From NCBI GenBank assembly GCA_010015805.1, contig ML978121.1:2170001-2234000 (forward strand): a stretch of 64,000 nucleotides of DNA. The letters are read 5' to 3'. Source of the DNA: Rhizodiscina lignyota. Its lineage: Eukaryota; Ascomycota; Dothideomycetes; Aulographales; Rhizodiscinaceae. The notes under the pieces were generated by a model. The model was not told the DNA's origin. It saw nothing but the letters and a program-made list of their open reading frames with translations, and ran no database searches. The position numbers and the translations under genes are program-made. Positions 1-11,502 of this stretch are shown here, one piece after another; positions within the stretch are counted from its first letter, which is position 1, and every line of letters begins with the position of its first letter.

Positions 1-517
1 TACATGGGCTGGTGGGGTAGTCTCGGCTCACCAGCACAGAAAGGTGTGACCACCTATGCGCTCTCCCCGAACCGACTGAGCCCGCTTGCCGGTACCACGA
101 ACGCAGCGATATTCAATGTATGGAGGAGATTTAAGAACCAGGTTCTGTTCTTTGCTCCCCCACTGCTTGCTGGGTATTACCTTATGTCTTGGGCCACTGA
201 GAGGTAAGGACGAAAGTTACATTGAAGTGTATGTTTCGGGTTTCTCACTCAGTATAACAGGAACGAGTACCTCAACTCCAAGCACGGACGAGCTGAATTC
301 GGAGATGAAGTCTAGCCGCCGGACATGTACAGTTGCGGAAGGATGGAGCTGGAGTATTTCTTTTCAGTGCTCTGGTATTGCGCCTAGCGTGCCTTCTTCG
401 GGCCAATGTACAAAAGATTATTAGAAGGCTATTCTGACATCAATCTCATCTGTCATCTAAACCCAAACGCTCGTAATTCCGTAACACCGCGATCCATGCG
501 CACCGTGGTAGAAAGCA
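1..517. other. Left-edge stretch without a recognisable gene
   Basis: Two short overlapping plus-strand frames (4-207 and 86-424) are present, but neither resembles a known family or has a convincing splice pattern. It may be the tail or UTR of a gene outside the window. The PEX4 stop codon at 518 ends it on the right. Confidence 0.3.
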
Positions 518-1188
518 TCAATATCTCCATTCGAACTTGTCAGTATCTGTGTAATATCTGATCAAGCTCTCTGCACCGACTAGATCTCCCTGCCTAAACA
601 TCTGTGCAATGTCCACGTTCAAGGGCGAGTCTGGCTCGGCAGAAGTGAGGAGTTGGTGTATCGAGGTTAAGGTATCGGTTATCTTATAGGCTGGAGACCA
701 GTTTGTCTTGAGAAGATCGAGGCATATTTCACCCGTCTGATAACAGTTAGAGAAAGAGTCGTATATAATCTGATGCCTGTGGTTCACAGTCGTCCTTGAC
801 CAAGGAGCGGACGAGTCAAGGGATAATGTGATCGTACCTTAAAATGTACATTAGGATGACATATTGGTGTCACAAACTTTACTTCCGGCGGCGCATTGGG
901 ATATGTTGGTGATATTCTAATGTCTAGCTTCCAGCAGCCTCCTGGAGCGTGCAACAATCAGTTCGGTTCCATGCGATTGCGCACCCACTTGGGCCGTTTG
1001 CGGCTGCATCTAAGCTGACCTTCGTATGCTGTGCCTTGCACCCCCTTCATAACTGCCGACCAATGCATAAGCTCGTCGTCACTAACAGGCCCTAAAGAGA
1101 GTAGGGCATCGTTCGGTTCTTGTTGGTACTGTTGGAGCTCCTTCAACAGTCGTTGTGTTGGTGTCTGCGAGCGGCTGGAACCCGCCAT
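518..1188 (-). CDS. PEX4: Ubiquitin-conjugating enzyme E2, peroxin-4
   Basis: Three exons by eye: 1188-1020, 941-838 and 736-518, giving 163 residues, the usual length of a fungal Pex4. The ATG at 1188 opens a frame whose UBC fold continues smoothly over both introns. Exon 2 carries the HPNVHF signature. Exon 3 starts with TGEICLDLLK, where the Cys (about residue 96) is the thioester-forming active site. The segment SAEPDSPLNVDIA is typical of Pex4. Family knowledge: Pex4 sits on the cytosolic face of the peroxisome, anchored by Pex22, and mono-ubiquitinates Pex5 for receptor recycling. Another UBC paralogue is possible, but length and motif wording fit Pex4 best. It is divergent from RRP46, with 312 bp between the two starts. 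Confidence 0.88.
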
Positions 1189-1500
1189 GAATGAGTTGTT
1201 TAGAGGCGGCTACTGATAGTGCCTCTTTATGCGAAACAATCTTCAAAAAACTGTCACATGAAGGTCGCTAAGGCGAGATATAGACCTTCTCAATCAGACG
1301 ATGCGCCAAATTGATGCCTCGGTCGAGATGTCGAGAAAGCCGAAGATTTGCCGAAGCCGGGATTCGATGTCTTCGGAGTTTTCCGCGTCAAAACACTTAG
1401 CACTGTAGCGCGCGGCAGTGACCTCATCCGCGACATTTGTAGACGCGCGAACCTTCAATATTTATCGCATGTCACAGGCAATCTTTCCATAACCGCAACG
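1189..1500. promoter_or_regulatory. Shared divergent promoter region of PEX4 and RRP46
   Basis: The two start codons face away from each other across 312 bp, so both core promoters must lie here or overlap the 5' UTRs. A reading frame open from 1348 into RRP46 exon 1 lacks similarity to the family upstream of 1501 and is taken as untranslated. No specific factor site is claimed. Confidence 0.5.
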
Positions 1501-2371
1501 ATGGCAGTGCCTGAAGCGACTCTGTCGCATTTAAATCGCGCCGACGGATCTGCAACATACTCGTCGAATGGCTACACAGTCGTTGGCGCCGTCAATGGCC
1601 CGATAGAGGTGCAGCGGCGCGACGAGCTTCCAGAAGAGGCAGCAATTGAAGTCAATATTCGCCCTGCCGTTGGCGTTGGAAGTATGCAGCAAGGCAATAT
1701 CCGTTCTCAGGCTTTCGAATTATGCTGAGAACCAATGTAGGTACAAAGGAACGATACTTGGAATCGATACTTCAATCAACTCTTCGCCGCATTATTCTCA
1801 CGCACACTTTCCCGAGGACTCTTATCCAGCTCACACTGCAGGTCGTGAACACTCCTGCGCCGTTCGATTGCCCTTTCACCTCTTCAGTAAGAATCTCTGC
1901 TCTATGCCCTGCTGGCCTCACTGATCGGGATCATAGCCACTGCCCCTCCTCCCTGCCCTCCTCGAAACCGCGATGCTTGCCTTACTCTCCGCCTCATTAC
2001 CCCTTGCGAGTACCTATACATCGGTGGGACTGGCTCTGGCAATGCCATCGCCCGTGAAAAAGAAAGCTAGTCTGTCAGCAACAGCCATCATGCCAATTGA
2101 TGACAAGGCGCTGGAGCAGGCATCCTCAATCCACGTCTTTGCCTTTACGGCAGATGGAGACCTGCTAGTTGCGGAAAGTGAAGGCTTGTTCGCGCCTGAG
2201 TATTGGGAGCACGCATACGATCGTGCGCTGGAGCTTTGCATCGGTAGTAAAGATGGACGAGCTGAGGGCGAAATGGTCGTTGAGGGAGAGCCAGAGGACC
2301 GGAATGAGAGCCAGTGGCTCAGGAGCGTAATGCAAGAGAAAGCTGAACAAGAGCAGCGCTGGAAAACATGA
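1501..2371 (+). CDS. RRP46: Exosome complex component RRP46 (RNase PH-like)
   Basis: Three exons: 1501-1681, 1741-1886 and 1937-2371, 253 residues. Introns are 59 and 50 nt with GTATGC and GTAAGA donors. The ATG at 1501 was chosen because the frame then reads LSHLNRADGSATYSS, the normal start of fungal Rrp46. The RNase PH fold follows with AVNGPIEVQRRDELPEEA, ERYLESILQ and the C-terminal LALLSAS helix region. Family knowledge: Rrp46 is one of six catalytically inert RNase PH-like subunits forming the barrel of the nuclear and cytoplasmic RNA exosome. The acidic and basic tail (residues about 210-253) is weakly conserved. It is convergent with MIC10, with about 210 bp between stop codons. Confidence 0.92.
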
Positions 2372-2584
2372 GGGTAGTGTAGGGTCCGCGCGAATGCTCT
2401 CACTAGAGCCCTTAGATCTGGAAACTGTACAATAGCCATCGTAGACACGGTCTAATAGAGCCAAATAATGTACACACAGGCTGTTACTTTTGCATCACAA
2501 GCCTCAGCGCTCGTCCTCGTGCATACCCTCCCGTCTTCATATGTACCCCGTCTGCACTTCCACCAATCCACCAACGTGTTCGCT

Positions 2585-3061
2585 TCACGGCCTGAGTACT
2601 CGTAGTCCGTCTTTGGTCGGTGCAGCTGCGTTCTTGAAAGACTGTTGGAAGATATCGTTAGCTTCATTTTTAATGCGTAGATTGTGTATAGTCTAGCGAT
2701 CTGTACATACGTTGTCGCATTCCTCATAAGCTCTTCCAGCACCAAAACCTAGCCCAACCCATGCCGGCCATGCCCGTCGCTTGAAGAGTAGGACTGAAAA
2801 GACGACGCCAAAGGAGAGACCAAGGCCGGATCGTATTAACATAGATGAGAGGCAGCGATCCCACTACAGGAGCATTCAGTTAGCGAATTGTTGCATAACC
2901 AAGTCGCATGTCGTGACAACAAGTTGACAGGTGAGCGGGTACTCGTCTTAGAGGAAAGGCGTATATCGCACCTTGTCATTGAGCAGAGCTTCGCTCATCG
3001 GCCTATTCGTTCTTGATGGGGACAGGGAAGTCGGAGGTGTCGAATCGGGAGTGTCAGCCAT
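2585..3061 (-). CDS. MIC10: MICOS complex subunit MIC10
   Basis: Three exons: 3061-2972, 2863-2711 and 2641-2585, all phase 0, giving 98 residues. The gene is too fragmented to show as one long frame, but the protein is diagnostic. A short N-terminus ending SEALLNDK is followed by WDRCLSSMLIRSGLG, then two membrane segments with the glycine motifs GLGLSFG and GLGFGAG, ending RAYEECD. Family knowledge: Mic10 (MINOS1) is a hairpin protein of the mitochondrial inner membrane that oligomerises through these glycine motifs and bends crista junctions. Exon 3 adds a poorly conserved 18-residue tail; reading through intron 2 would give a different end. Divergent from URB2. Confidence 0.9.
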
Positions 3062-3339
3062 TGCGGATCAACAGGAGGCGCGCAAGCCTCAATTGATCGC
3101 TAGAGGTAGATAGAAGCCCTCTTAAATGAGCGAGAATACGGAACAGGGCTCGAGAGACGAGTCTGCGGAGTTGTGAAGAGGTTGGAAGCACGTCGAGGTG
3201 TGCCCGAAAGCTTCCTTCGCTCCCGTTCTCGCATCAAAAACTGAGATGGTCCAAGCTCCATCAAACTTTCTTGCGGACATCGACGTCCAAAATTTGAAAC
3301 CTAAAACAATCAACATCCTGGCATGATACTGCTCAGAAA
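3062..3339. promoter_or_regulatory. Shared divergent promoter of MIC10 and URB2
   Basis: Only 278 bp separate the two start codons, which point outwards. No canonical TATA element stands out. The shared promoter is inferred from gene order alone. Confidence 0.45.
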
Positions 3340-6300
3340 ATGGCGCCAAAAGATGAGGTACAGTTCTTACATTTATTTCTGAAATTCACACTGTCAAACT
3401 GATCTTGTATTAGAATGGCGCTCAAACATCGCTCCAAAGATTGTTGCAGTTAAACCAAGCGGACAAGAACTTAGAAGACTGCTTGCATGAAGCAGCTCAA
3501 ACTTTATGCCTCCATAAAAACTGGGACGACTTCTCATCGCCATTATCGGATGTGACACCAGATCGTCAATCATCTCACAAGCGGCCAGAATGGGTATTAC
3601 GCTGGCTGCTCGAAAAGTTCAACACCTCCCCTCCAGCATGTGCTTCAGTAAGAGCTTGGATTCTCTTCTGGCGCCTCCTTCCGCTCATACCAACATCGAG
3701 CATTGCGAGGAATTTGAGTGCGCTGGATTTCCTCGGCTCGGTGGAGAAGGTTCTCCTCGAGACCACCACATCAGCCGAACAGGAGACGGCATTATCTGCT
3801 AATCCAAAGTCTGCTTCGTCCGAAGAAGACACTCCTTCTCATTCAAGGAAGCGCAAACGAGGATCAGACGATCCAAGCGCAAGACCAGAGGTTCACAAAA
3901 TCGCTACTGAGAACGGCCCACGCCGAATAATACCTCGCCTCGTAGTTCTCGATAGGACCTTGAAGCATTTAATTAAACTAGCTTCGTCGGATTCAAGTGA
4001 GGATGATTCAACAGAGCGACAGCATTTGATTGCAGTATTTCATACGACTTTCGATCGAGCTGTCCGGATCTTGCACCATTGGCAACTCTCTCTGCTTGAA
4101 CTTGGGGACACACTGGCCGAGGAATATGGCATCACCCTATTTCCTGCCATGTACATACTGGACTCTGCACAAGCTTCATCGTCAAGCGAACCCACTGCGC
4201 CGTCCATGCAGTTTGCCGAGGAGTGCCTAATGTCTTCGATGCGCTTTCTCGATGATCACCCAACTCCTGCAGGAGGTGAGGATGGTGCCAAGTCAACACG
4301 ATCAATTACCTCAAAACAGATCGAGCAACTGCTCGCTAAGCACATCCTGCTTCCTGCGCGTGCACAATACTTTGCGGAGAAGCACGAGACTAATGTCAAG
4401 CAAGGACAAAGTTTGACGGATGGACCATTTGCAGCGTTACAACATCCCCATTCTCAGATCATAACTGATGCATCAAGCCATGGAAGATATTCACCTGAAC
4501 TGCGAGCGACGCTCAATACAATTCCACGCCTATGGCGTCTCGGCCTCCAAATTACACCTCGTTCAACGCCGAAAAGGCAGTCGACAGAAGAACCATGGCT
4601 CCGAGCATTATTTGTCGCCCTTGCAGAATGCGCCGGAGCAGCTGTCACTGGCGAATGGAGCATTGCTGTTCACCCTCATTATGCTGCTATTCTCGGGGAG
4701 ATGTTGGATATTTGCCACGAGTACTCCGTATCTCTAGGGCTGGCTCTGCTTGAATCCATCGTTAGAAGATACAGTGGCATGTGTCTTTCTGAGGAAGAAA
4801 GTATATCTTGGTCTCTCGTTGCAAAGGTCATTCGATTGAATGCGAATGTGTTTCTGCCAGGCACCCCTGCCGCCGAGATGGGATTTGTCGACGACTCTGG
4901 GCCATTGCATGAACTTGTAGTACGACACATCTCTTCAATGCCTTGGAAGGATGACTACGACCTGTTCAATGCTGCGCGGAAGATTTTAGATGCCAGCAAA
5001 CTTCAGAGTTCTGAGACCGCTTTTACCGAACTCAATAGCATGTCTCCAGACGAGTTTCGATCTTCTATACCAATCGCTCTAATGCATGCATATGCGCAGT
5101 CGCGGAATTTGTCTGGATTCCTGGATGTTTGGCACACCGAACTCATCAAGAGCACGCGTCATATTGTTCTCGGGAATGGGCACAGTACCGTTTGGGAGGA
5201 TCAACGGCTTGCCAAAGCTCTCAGGCCGCTATTGGAGAGCTCATTGACGGATTCCCAAGTTCGAAACGAGGCGACGAAGTTTGCGCACCCTTTTGCAGAG
5301 CTTGAGGAGGCCCAGAACATTCTTTACGTCTTCACAGAGCTGCGAAAAGACGCAACTGGAACTGGAGCGGCAGCCAACATCGTGATGCTGGACGCGATAA
5401 CAGCTGCAATCAAGTCTGACTCTATAGTGGAACTTTGTCGCGACACGTTTCTACCTCTATACAAGACTCTCTTCCGTATTGGGTCCAAACCTGCGATCAA
5501 CAAACATATCATCATGTCCCGGATTTGGCGTATCATAAGCAGAATTGAACGACTGACTGACCCGTTGATAGCACAGGACGTGCGGCAATCTCTGAGTAGC
5601 GAAGCTGTGGAGATTGGGTGCTTCGAAGCAGCGATTGATGCGATTCGCTCCGCTTGTAAATCTCTTACCTCTTCATCATATGCTAGAGGACGCGAAGGCT
5701 TCGCGTTCGCTTTGAGAAGCTGTGCTCCGCTCCTGACATCGGACGTGAGGGGCGGCCTTCCCGATATTGTCAAAGAGAACATCCACCGCCTTGCACAGGA
5801 ATTGGAAACGATTTTCACGGATGAGAAGCCTACCGATAGTAGCACTACCGCAGCACCATTTATTCGATACAAACTGGACGTCGCCTGCATTTTGCTCGAA
5901 GATGGCTCTATATTGAACTTGATCTCCTCAGATCATCGTCAATCTCTCTTCCGAGGCATATTGCGCTTGTTAATGTCTAAAGAAGGCACTGGTGAGCATG
6001 CGCTTCTCGCTCAACCAAGTTCGCCCGACGACATAGTGGATGCTCTCTTCAATGTCGTAATGACATCTGGAACTTCACATACTAGGGAAGACTATTTCAG
6101 TGCGTTCCTGCGAGTCATTACAGAGGAAACCGACGACACGGGCACCTCGGCTTCTAACAATGTCGCGTACAATCATCTGTGCACGATTCCTCCTCGTGTA
6201 TTTCCACGCACGTTCGTGGAAGATCTTATCGATCATCTTCTCGAGTCTCTTCCCAAGTTTAAGCAACACGCACACCCTGACGACTCGGTGTTCGAAAGAG

Positions 6301-8055
6301 ATCTCGCACTCTTAGTCAAGGTGTTGGAGCTCCCATACGCCTTAACCAAATCGAAAATCACATTCGAACTTCTCAGCGGCCTCTCGGAAATGCTCAATGA
6401 GGCTCTTCAGCCCTCCTTACGCTTGCTTTTTGAGCAGGTGGTCCAGAGCATATTGGCCAATAGTCCAGCTGATAGCGAGCTCCGTAGACAGATCATTCGC
6501 AGCGCTCTAGACCTGGAAGATCTCGAGACCTTAAATGAGGCCCATATTCTCCTCGGAAGGCTGTCGATGGTGCTAGCTACAATACCTTTCCTACCGATCG
6601 AAGAAATCGGTGACTCTTCGTATCGGGGTCTGCTTGAAAAATGTTTGAATGCCAGATTTCAAGCAGAAGGGTTAAAGCCTGTGGAGATGGTCGATCAGCA
6701 GATCACGGTGTTGCTAGACATAATGGTGGCGATTTTGAAACTAACGCAGCGCCCATACGGTAACTTCTACTTGCTCCCGTCTTTGTAGTGTATACTAACT
6801 CTGGTAGATTTCGCTACGGCAGGCGGTGTAGACCTCGTGGAAAACTTGACAGATCGATATCCGCAGCTTAACTCAGATGGACGCCGGGCAGTTCTCACTT
6901 TTTTCTATTATGCTCATCCAGATGGCTTAGCTGTTGGTGTGCGCGAGACCGCTGCGCTATCAACTGATGGTATGTGGACAAGTACACATTTGCAACTGGG
7001 CACTGAATATTGCTAGGCATCTCCCCTCGCGATCAACAGAGGATTCTCGCGGACCTTTCGATTCGGCTGTCTTTCAAAAAGAGCGACTCCGACTTACTCC
7101 CTATCTCTCAAAAATGTCTCGACCAAGACGCCGTAGCGTCTCTGCCAGTATTCTCCGAATTACTTAAGCAGATACCACGGCCCATCACGAGCGATGCGAT
7201 GGTGGACGGGGATATATTCGTTCGACTTGGGGTTGCAATGGTTAGGAACGATACGCGCTATTTCGACACAACCAGCCAAAGCATTAAGACGATTCTCTCT
7301 GAGAAGGCAAGCCCACCTCAAGCTTTTCTCGTGGGCATGTATATCTGACAATTCTTTAGTATTGGTTGGTTTCGCAATACGGTGTCGACACGTTAATAGC
7401 CAGTCTGACCACGCTGACCTCTCCACACTCTCCGCCCCTGAATGCTGAGCATGGTGGTGGCATATACCTACAGATCTGTTCCATATGCAACTCGCTGGTC
7501 TCTTTCCACCGGGTAAAGCTCCGAGGCCGCTTCCACCTTCTCATGGAGTGCTTGAGCAATTTACTCAACTGTCTTTTCATTCAACATACCCATCAGTCAA
7601 CATCTTCTAGCCTTCCATCGCCTGGTTGGCTTACGCGTCATGAGAAGCAGCTCTCCGCCAAACATGCCGCAGCCTATACGCGTGTATTGACTTCCCTATG
7701 CTCGCCAACCGTATCATCCGTTGCTGGCACTACTGCATCCAAACGCCGCCGACTCGATGGAGACGCATCAAGCCTTCCACTCAAGGACGAGGTCAAGCGC
7801 GAACGGGCACGCGTTGGTCAATTCATGCCGCAGCTCCTCGAGTCATACTGTGTAGCGCAACTCCAAGGGCGACTAGCACCAGAGGTGAAGAGCTCGTTGA
7901 TGCCGGGGTTATGGGCTACGATGGAGACAGTGGAGCTTGAGGCATGGCGCGCGATGAGCTCGGGGTTGGATGCGCCAGCGAGGGCGATTTGGAACCAGGT
8001 ATGGAGTGAGTGGAGGAGAATCGGGACCGGCGGAGAGAGAGTAAGGAGGAGATGA
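3340..8055 (+). CDS. URB2: Nucleolar ribosome-biogenesis protein Urb2/Npa2
   Basis: Five exons: 3340-3357, 3414-6759, 6808-6969, 7017-7306 and 7360-8055, 1503 residues, within the usual size of fungal Urb2. Exon 1 encodes only six residues (MAPKDE) before a 56 nt intron. The long second exon is a helical solenoid without recognisable catalytic motifs. The end (PQLLESYCVAQLQG, WATMETVELEAWRAM, ARAIWNQVWSEWRR) matches the conserved Urb2/Npa2 C-terminal domain. Family knowledge: Urb2 acts with Npa1/Urb1 in early pre-60S particles and 27S pre-rRNA processing. Intron 4 (7307-7359) appears to use a GC-AG donor (AAG/GCAAGC); the alternative GT donor would leave a 29 nt intron. Introns 2 and 4 contain TACTAAC-like or CTGAC branch sites. 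Confidence 0.85.
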
Positions 8056-8154
8056 TGAGAAACTCTGTAGTGGAGATAAGCGGTGATGTATTCAAGCTTG
8101 ATGGTGCTATTGAGTTAAGCAACGCGAAGTACGCTGTTCGGTGGCGGATCACAG

Positions 8155-9195
8155 CTAATTTGCACCTTCACTGACGCTTTCCAAATTCCCCGTGGACTGC
8201 TTCGTTGACTTGTCGTCCTTAGCTTGCTCCATATTCGCTTGGCTCATGGCTCGTGCTCGTTCCATCGTCACAATATCTTGGTACTCGCCCACATACGGCG
8301 CGAGTTTCCTCCAATCCTCAGCAGACAGCTTGTCAAACTCCATCTTCAGCGGCGCCTTCCCAAGCGGTGTCTTTGGGCTGAACAACAGCGGGCTCTTCCT
8401 ATCCCACGGCCATGCGCGCAGAGTAATGTTAAGCGCCGTCTTGCCCTCCGCTTCCACAAACGCCTGGAAGTCGCCGTCGTGTTCAACGACGATGGCAAGG
8501 TTGAGCTCGTCGGGAATGCCGTGCTTTTGGGTCTTAGTTTCATGCGCGGTCCAGATAACTTGGTTGAAGTCTAGCTGATCTTTTGAAGACCACGGTTTGC
8601 CGATAATCTCTAGGTGGTGGGCGCGTGAGAAGCTGGATTCCCCGCCTACCGAGCCGGTGGGAGTGACTGAGACAGGGCCGCTGGGGATCGCCGCTTCGAT
8701 GCCAATGTCATAATGCCATTGCTTGTCCTCTGTGCTCTTGATGCCATATACCTTTCTCGGACTAAAGTTACGCACCACCGGCGCTCGGCCTCCAGCCTTC
8801 TTCGATGACCGGTCAAATGTGATCACAATCTCGGTGCTCTTGAACCGCGAATTCTCGTTGAACCTGAAGAAGTATCGCATCGCAAGTAAACACGCCTGAC
8901 GCCCATTCCATGTACCATAGCTGACCGAGCGAATGGTGCCAATGATTCCGCAATCGGTAAAGCTAGATTCAATGTGAAGGATTTTGCCATCTTCGTGAAG
9001 CTCAATAGTCCCAGAGTATGGGGTCGCTTCCTTCAAGGTCGGAACAGCGGCCGAGCGACGTATGCCATCATCTACAATGAAATCGGTGCCGCGGTCTTGG
9101 TACGAGCGTAGGACATTCTCGTTTGTGATCGCTGGAGAATTAGAACGACTTCTTGGGCTCCTGTCTCGAGGGCTTTTCCTCATCGGTTCAGTCAT
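8155..9195 (-). CDS. Unrecognised protein with Arg/Ser-rich N-terminus
   Basis: A single-exon frame of 346 residues from the first ATG at 9195; the frame stays open upstream to 9315 but with no ATG. Residues 1-30 are rich in RS/SP pairs. A compact domain of about 260 residues follows (GTIELHEDGKILHIES, SFSRAHHLEI, LNITLRAWPWDRKSP), then an acidic, Gln/Ser-rich tail. No signal peptide or membrane segment is seen. The alternation of strand-like segments suggests a beta-rich fold, but I do not recognise the family and assign no function. It is convergent with URB2, with 99 bp between stops. Length, composition and absence of breaks support a real gene. Confidence 0.75.
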   Translation of the reverse strand: MTEPMRKSPRDRSPRSRSNSPAITNENVLRSYQDRGTDFIVDDGIRRSAAVPTLKEATPYSGTIELHEDGKILHIESSFTDCGIIGTIRSVSYGTWNGRQACLLAMRYFFRFNENSRFKSTEIVITFDRSSKKAGGRAPVVRNFSPRKVYGIKSTEDKQWHYDIGIEAAIPSGPVSVTPTGSVGGESSFSRAHHLEIIGKPWSSKDQLDFNQVIWTAHETKTQKHGIPDELNLAIVVEHDGDFQAFVEAEGKTALNITLRAWPWDRKSPLLFSPKTPLGKAPLKMEFDKLSAEDWRKLAPYVGEYQDIVTMERARAMSQANMEQAKDDKSTKQSTGNLESVSEGAN

Positions 9196-9869
9196 TTTCA
9201 AACATATTGGGTTTGAAGCCTCAAGATTCCTTCTCGCAAGGTTCCTAGATATGGCATCCACCTCTAGAGCTGAAGGAGCTGAGAGGAATTTTGCGAACAA
9301 ATAATTGTTGGCCACGCGACACCTACCTCGCTGCGGAAAAAGCTTCCTCCGTTGCAGAAGCGCGTGCGACGGCGCTGTTGATCACATTAGACACATCTGT
9401 GCGTGCCTATTCGACGACTGAAAGTAGGTAGCGACTACCGAAGCATTTTGGTTGCAGATGCCTTGCCTGAGAGTCAGAATCTCATGGCACCCTCAGGCCC
9501 AACAAAAGAGGGTTAGGGTTTGAGAGGCCTCGCTTACTCATCCATTCGGGACCGCAGACGCAAAAGGATGACATAAGCTGCCGAATGTGTCAATCCTACG
9601 ACAGATGTCGCCTTCATAAATTAGAATGTGGCATAAGGTAGTCACAATGAAGATGAAATCGCGGAGGAAATGCTTCTTAAGTCCGGCCTGCACGCTGTTT
9701 CGTGTGTAAGTCCGTGAACTCGTAGACCAAATTACGGAGAAAGGTAAGGCGTATATAAGACTCTCAATTGCTCTCAGCAATGATATTATTTCAGCTGGAG
9801 CGGTTCTATCTTGTTTCCGTTCTGTGTTTTGACTATTCATTGACCTTGAGCTTCTCGCTTTCCTCAGCT
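9196..9869. other. Intergenic, divergent promoter side of the RS-rich gene and the SDR
   Basis: No gene seen. The two flanking starts diverge, so both promoters lie here. A short GGGTTAGGGTTTG string near 9508 is telomere-like but only about two units long. Confidence 0.4.
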
Positions 9870-10664
9870 ATGATGAGTAGAGTCTTCCTCATCACTGGAG
9901 CGAACCGTGGCATTGGATTCGCAATTCTTCGGTCACTCTCACAGCAGGCGCCCGAACATACCTACATCTTGGGCGTGCGGTCTCTCCCATCAGGCGACGA
10001 AGCAAGGCAGAAAGTCAAAGAAGAGTGCCCACTTGCACATCTTGAGGGTGTGGAGCTCGACATCACTTCGGACGATTCAATTCGAAGGGCAGCTGATGTC
10101 ATCAAACATCGATATGGACGATTGGATTGTCAGTCGAATGTGCAGTAACATTAGAAATGCATAATGAATCAACTAATGTGTACTTTTAGGCCTTGTTAAC
10201 AATGCCGGAATAGGGTTAAATCCCAAGCCAGACCAATCAGACTTCCGTGCCATATACAACCAAGTCTTCGACACGAACGTCACGTCGATCGCTCTGACCA
10301 CCAATCTCTTCCTACCCTTGCTATCCCAATCGAATGGTCCACGTGTGATCAATGTATCGTCCGCTCGTGGCTCGGTAGCCATGCAGACGAATGCCAAACT
10401 GCCCCCAACGGCGTCGATTCCATATACCGTAAGCAAAACTGCGCTCAATATCACAACGCTCGAGATGGCAAAACTGAATCCAGAGGTGATGTTCCATGTG
10501 GTGTCTCCGGGGCATTGCAAGACTGCATTCAATGGGTATAGAGGTAAAAAGGATCCGCTCGACGGGGCAAAGGTAGGTTGGAGTTGGTGTTGGGTGCGAG
10601 AGATGAATATGCTGCCGGGTTTTGGGAATTTGAGGAGGGAATGATGCGTCAGGTCCCATGGTAG
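9870..10664 (+). CDS. Classical short-chain dehydrogenase/reductase, frame-broken near the C-terminus
   Basis: Exon 1 is 9870-10128 and exon 2 starts at 10190 after a 61 nt intron; ATGs at 9870 and 9873 are adjacent alternatives. Visible SDR landmarks are the cofactor motif TGANRGIG (residues about 9-16), NNAG, and the catalytic YTVSK with an upstream Ser (VINVSSARG). The enzyme is probably an NAD(P)H-dependent carbonyl reductase; substrate unknown. The exon-2 frame reaches DGAKV at about 10575 and then runs into non-family residues, ending at 10644. The family-like end (ELVLGARDEYAAGFWEF to VPW) lies in another frame from 10581 to the stop at 10664. Either a small indel has altered the tail, or the assembly has an error. 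The Rossmann core and active site are unaffected. Confidence 0.75.
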
Positions 10665-10860
10665 ACCATCTGAAGCGTCAACGGTTTTGGAGAACTGACG
10701 GTGTTGGCAACATTGAACATGGCCATAATAGAATCGAGGAGACGTGCGCATGACTGTTGGTGCCGCCTTCTGTACATAGTCCTTTGGGCGAAGACGGCCG
10801 TATCGAGAATGTTTGGAGTTGTCCAAAGTTTGTTCCAATGCTCTTGCCTCAAGGTGGTGC

Positions 10861-11502
10861 TCAGAGTATCTTCATGACGAACCAGTTCCACTGAGCGGCG
10901 TCAAACTCCCTCGCGAACTGCCTGATCGTAATGCCCTCCTCGTTCTCGATGATGTTAGAGTGATCCGGGTTCGGCTTCCTTCCCTTGGCATCGTGGAACA
11001 ACTTGCCCCAGTTCCAGTTCTCGCAGCACTCCAACGAAGGATCGAACTCGTGGTGGAACAGGTAGGCGGGCTCAAGCCTCATCCTGCGGCAGGCCGGCTT
11101 GGTGAGCTGCAACTTCTTCCAGCTCGAATGGCGGCTATCAAGACGGCTTCTCCTGCCTTCAGTCATCACCAAAATCCAACCGTTGCTGAGTCTGCGAGAG
11201 GCGAAGCTGCGGAATAGCATCCGCAGGGAAGGGTTGAGTTCCACGACTTGCCCCAACAGCTTCCAATCGATGTCGGGCTGGTGAACCAACTGCCAGTCTT
11301 CGTTCTCGGCTGCTTCGGGAAGAGCAAGGAAGCTCCTGGCCTCGCGTCCCAAGATGTGCTTGAGGCCATGGGAGCTGTTGATGATTTTCTTGAACCAGAC
11401 GCAAGTGGCCTCCATGCTCATGACATCGCGAGCTTCCATCTGGAGCATGATAGGCTCGACGAGCTCGTAGACAGAGAAGACACGTTGCGGTGCACCCTTC
11501 AT
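10861..11502 (-). CDS. F-box-like protein
   Basis: A single-exon frame of 213 residues with ATG at 11502. The N-terminus (RVFSVYELVEPIMLQMEARDVMSME) has the spacing of the fungal F-box that binds Skp1, followed by a short conserved stretch (ATCVWFKKIINSSHGLKHIL). The rest has Trp- and Arg-rich blocks and no WD40, LRR or Kelch repeat. Such short F-box-only proteins are numerous in Dothideomycetes. By family knowledge it would be a substrate adaptor of an SCF ubiquitin ligase; the target is unknown. It is convergent with the SDR gene. Confidence 0.7.
   Translation of the reverse strand: MKGAPQRVFSVYELVEPIMLQMEARDVMSMEATCVWFKKIINSSHGLKHILGREARSFLALPEAAENEDWQLVHQPDIDWKLLGQVVELNPSLRMLFRSFASRRLSNGWILVMTEGRRSRLDSRHSSWKKLQLTKPACRRMRLEPAYLFHHEFDPSLECCENWNWGKLFHDAKGRKPNPDHSNIIENEEGITIRQFAREFDAAQWNWFVMKIL

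Noticed and set aside
1348-1500. In-frame N-terminal extension of RRP46 upstream of 1501
   Set aside because: The residues do not resemble Rrp46 and the family starts right at the ATG at 1501.
8192-8578. Plus-strand frames opposite the RS-rich gene, and similar long antisense frames at 26105, 19475 and 5324
   Set aside because: They are codon-composition shadows of well-supported genes on the other strand.
9505-9520. Telomere-like GGGTTAGGGTTTG string
   Set aside because: Only about two imperfect units; expected by chance and not at a chromosome end.
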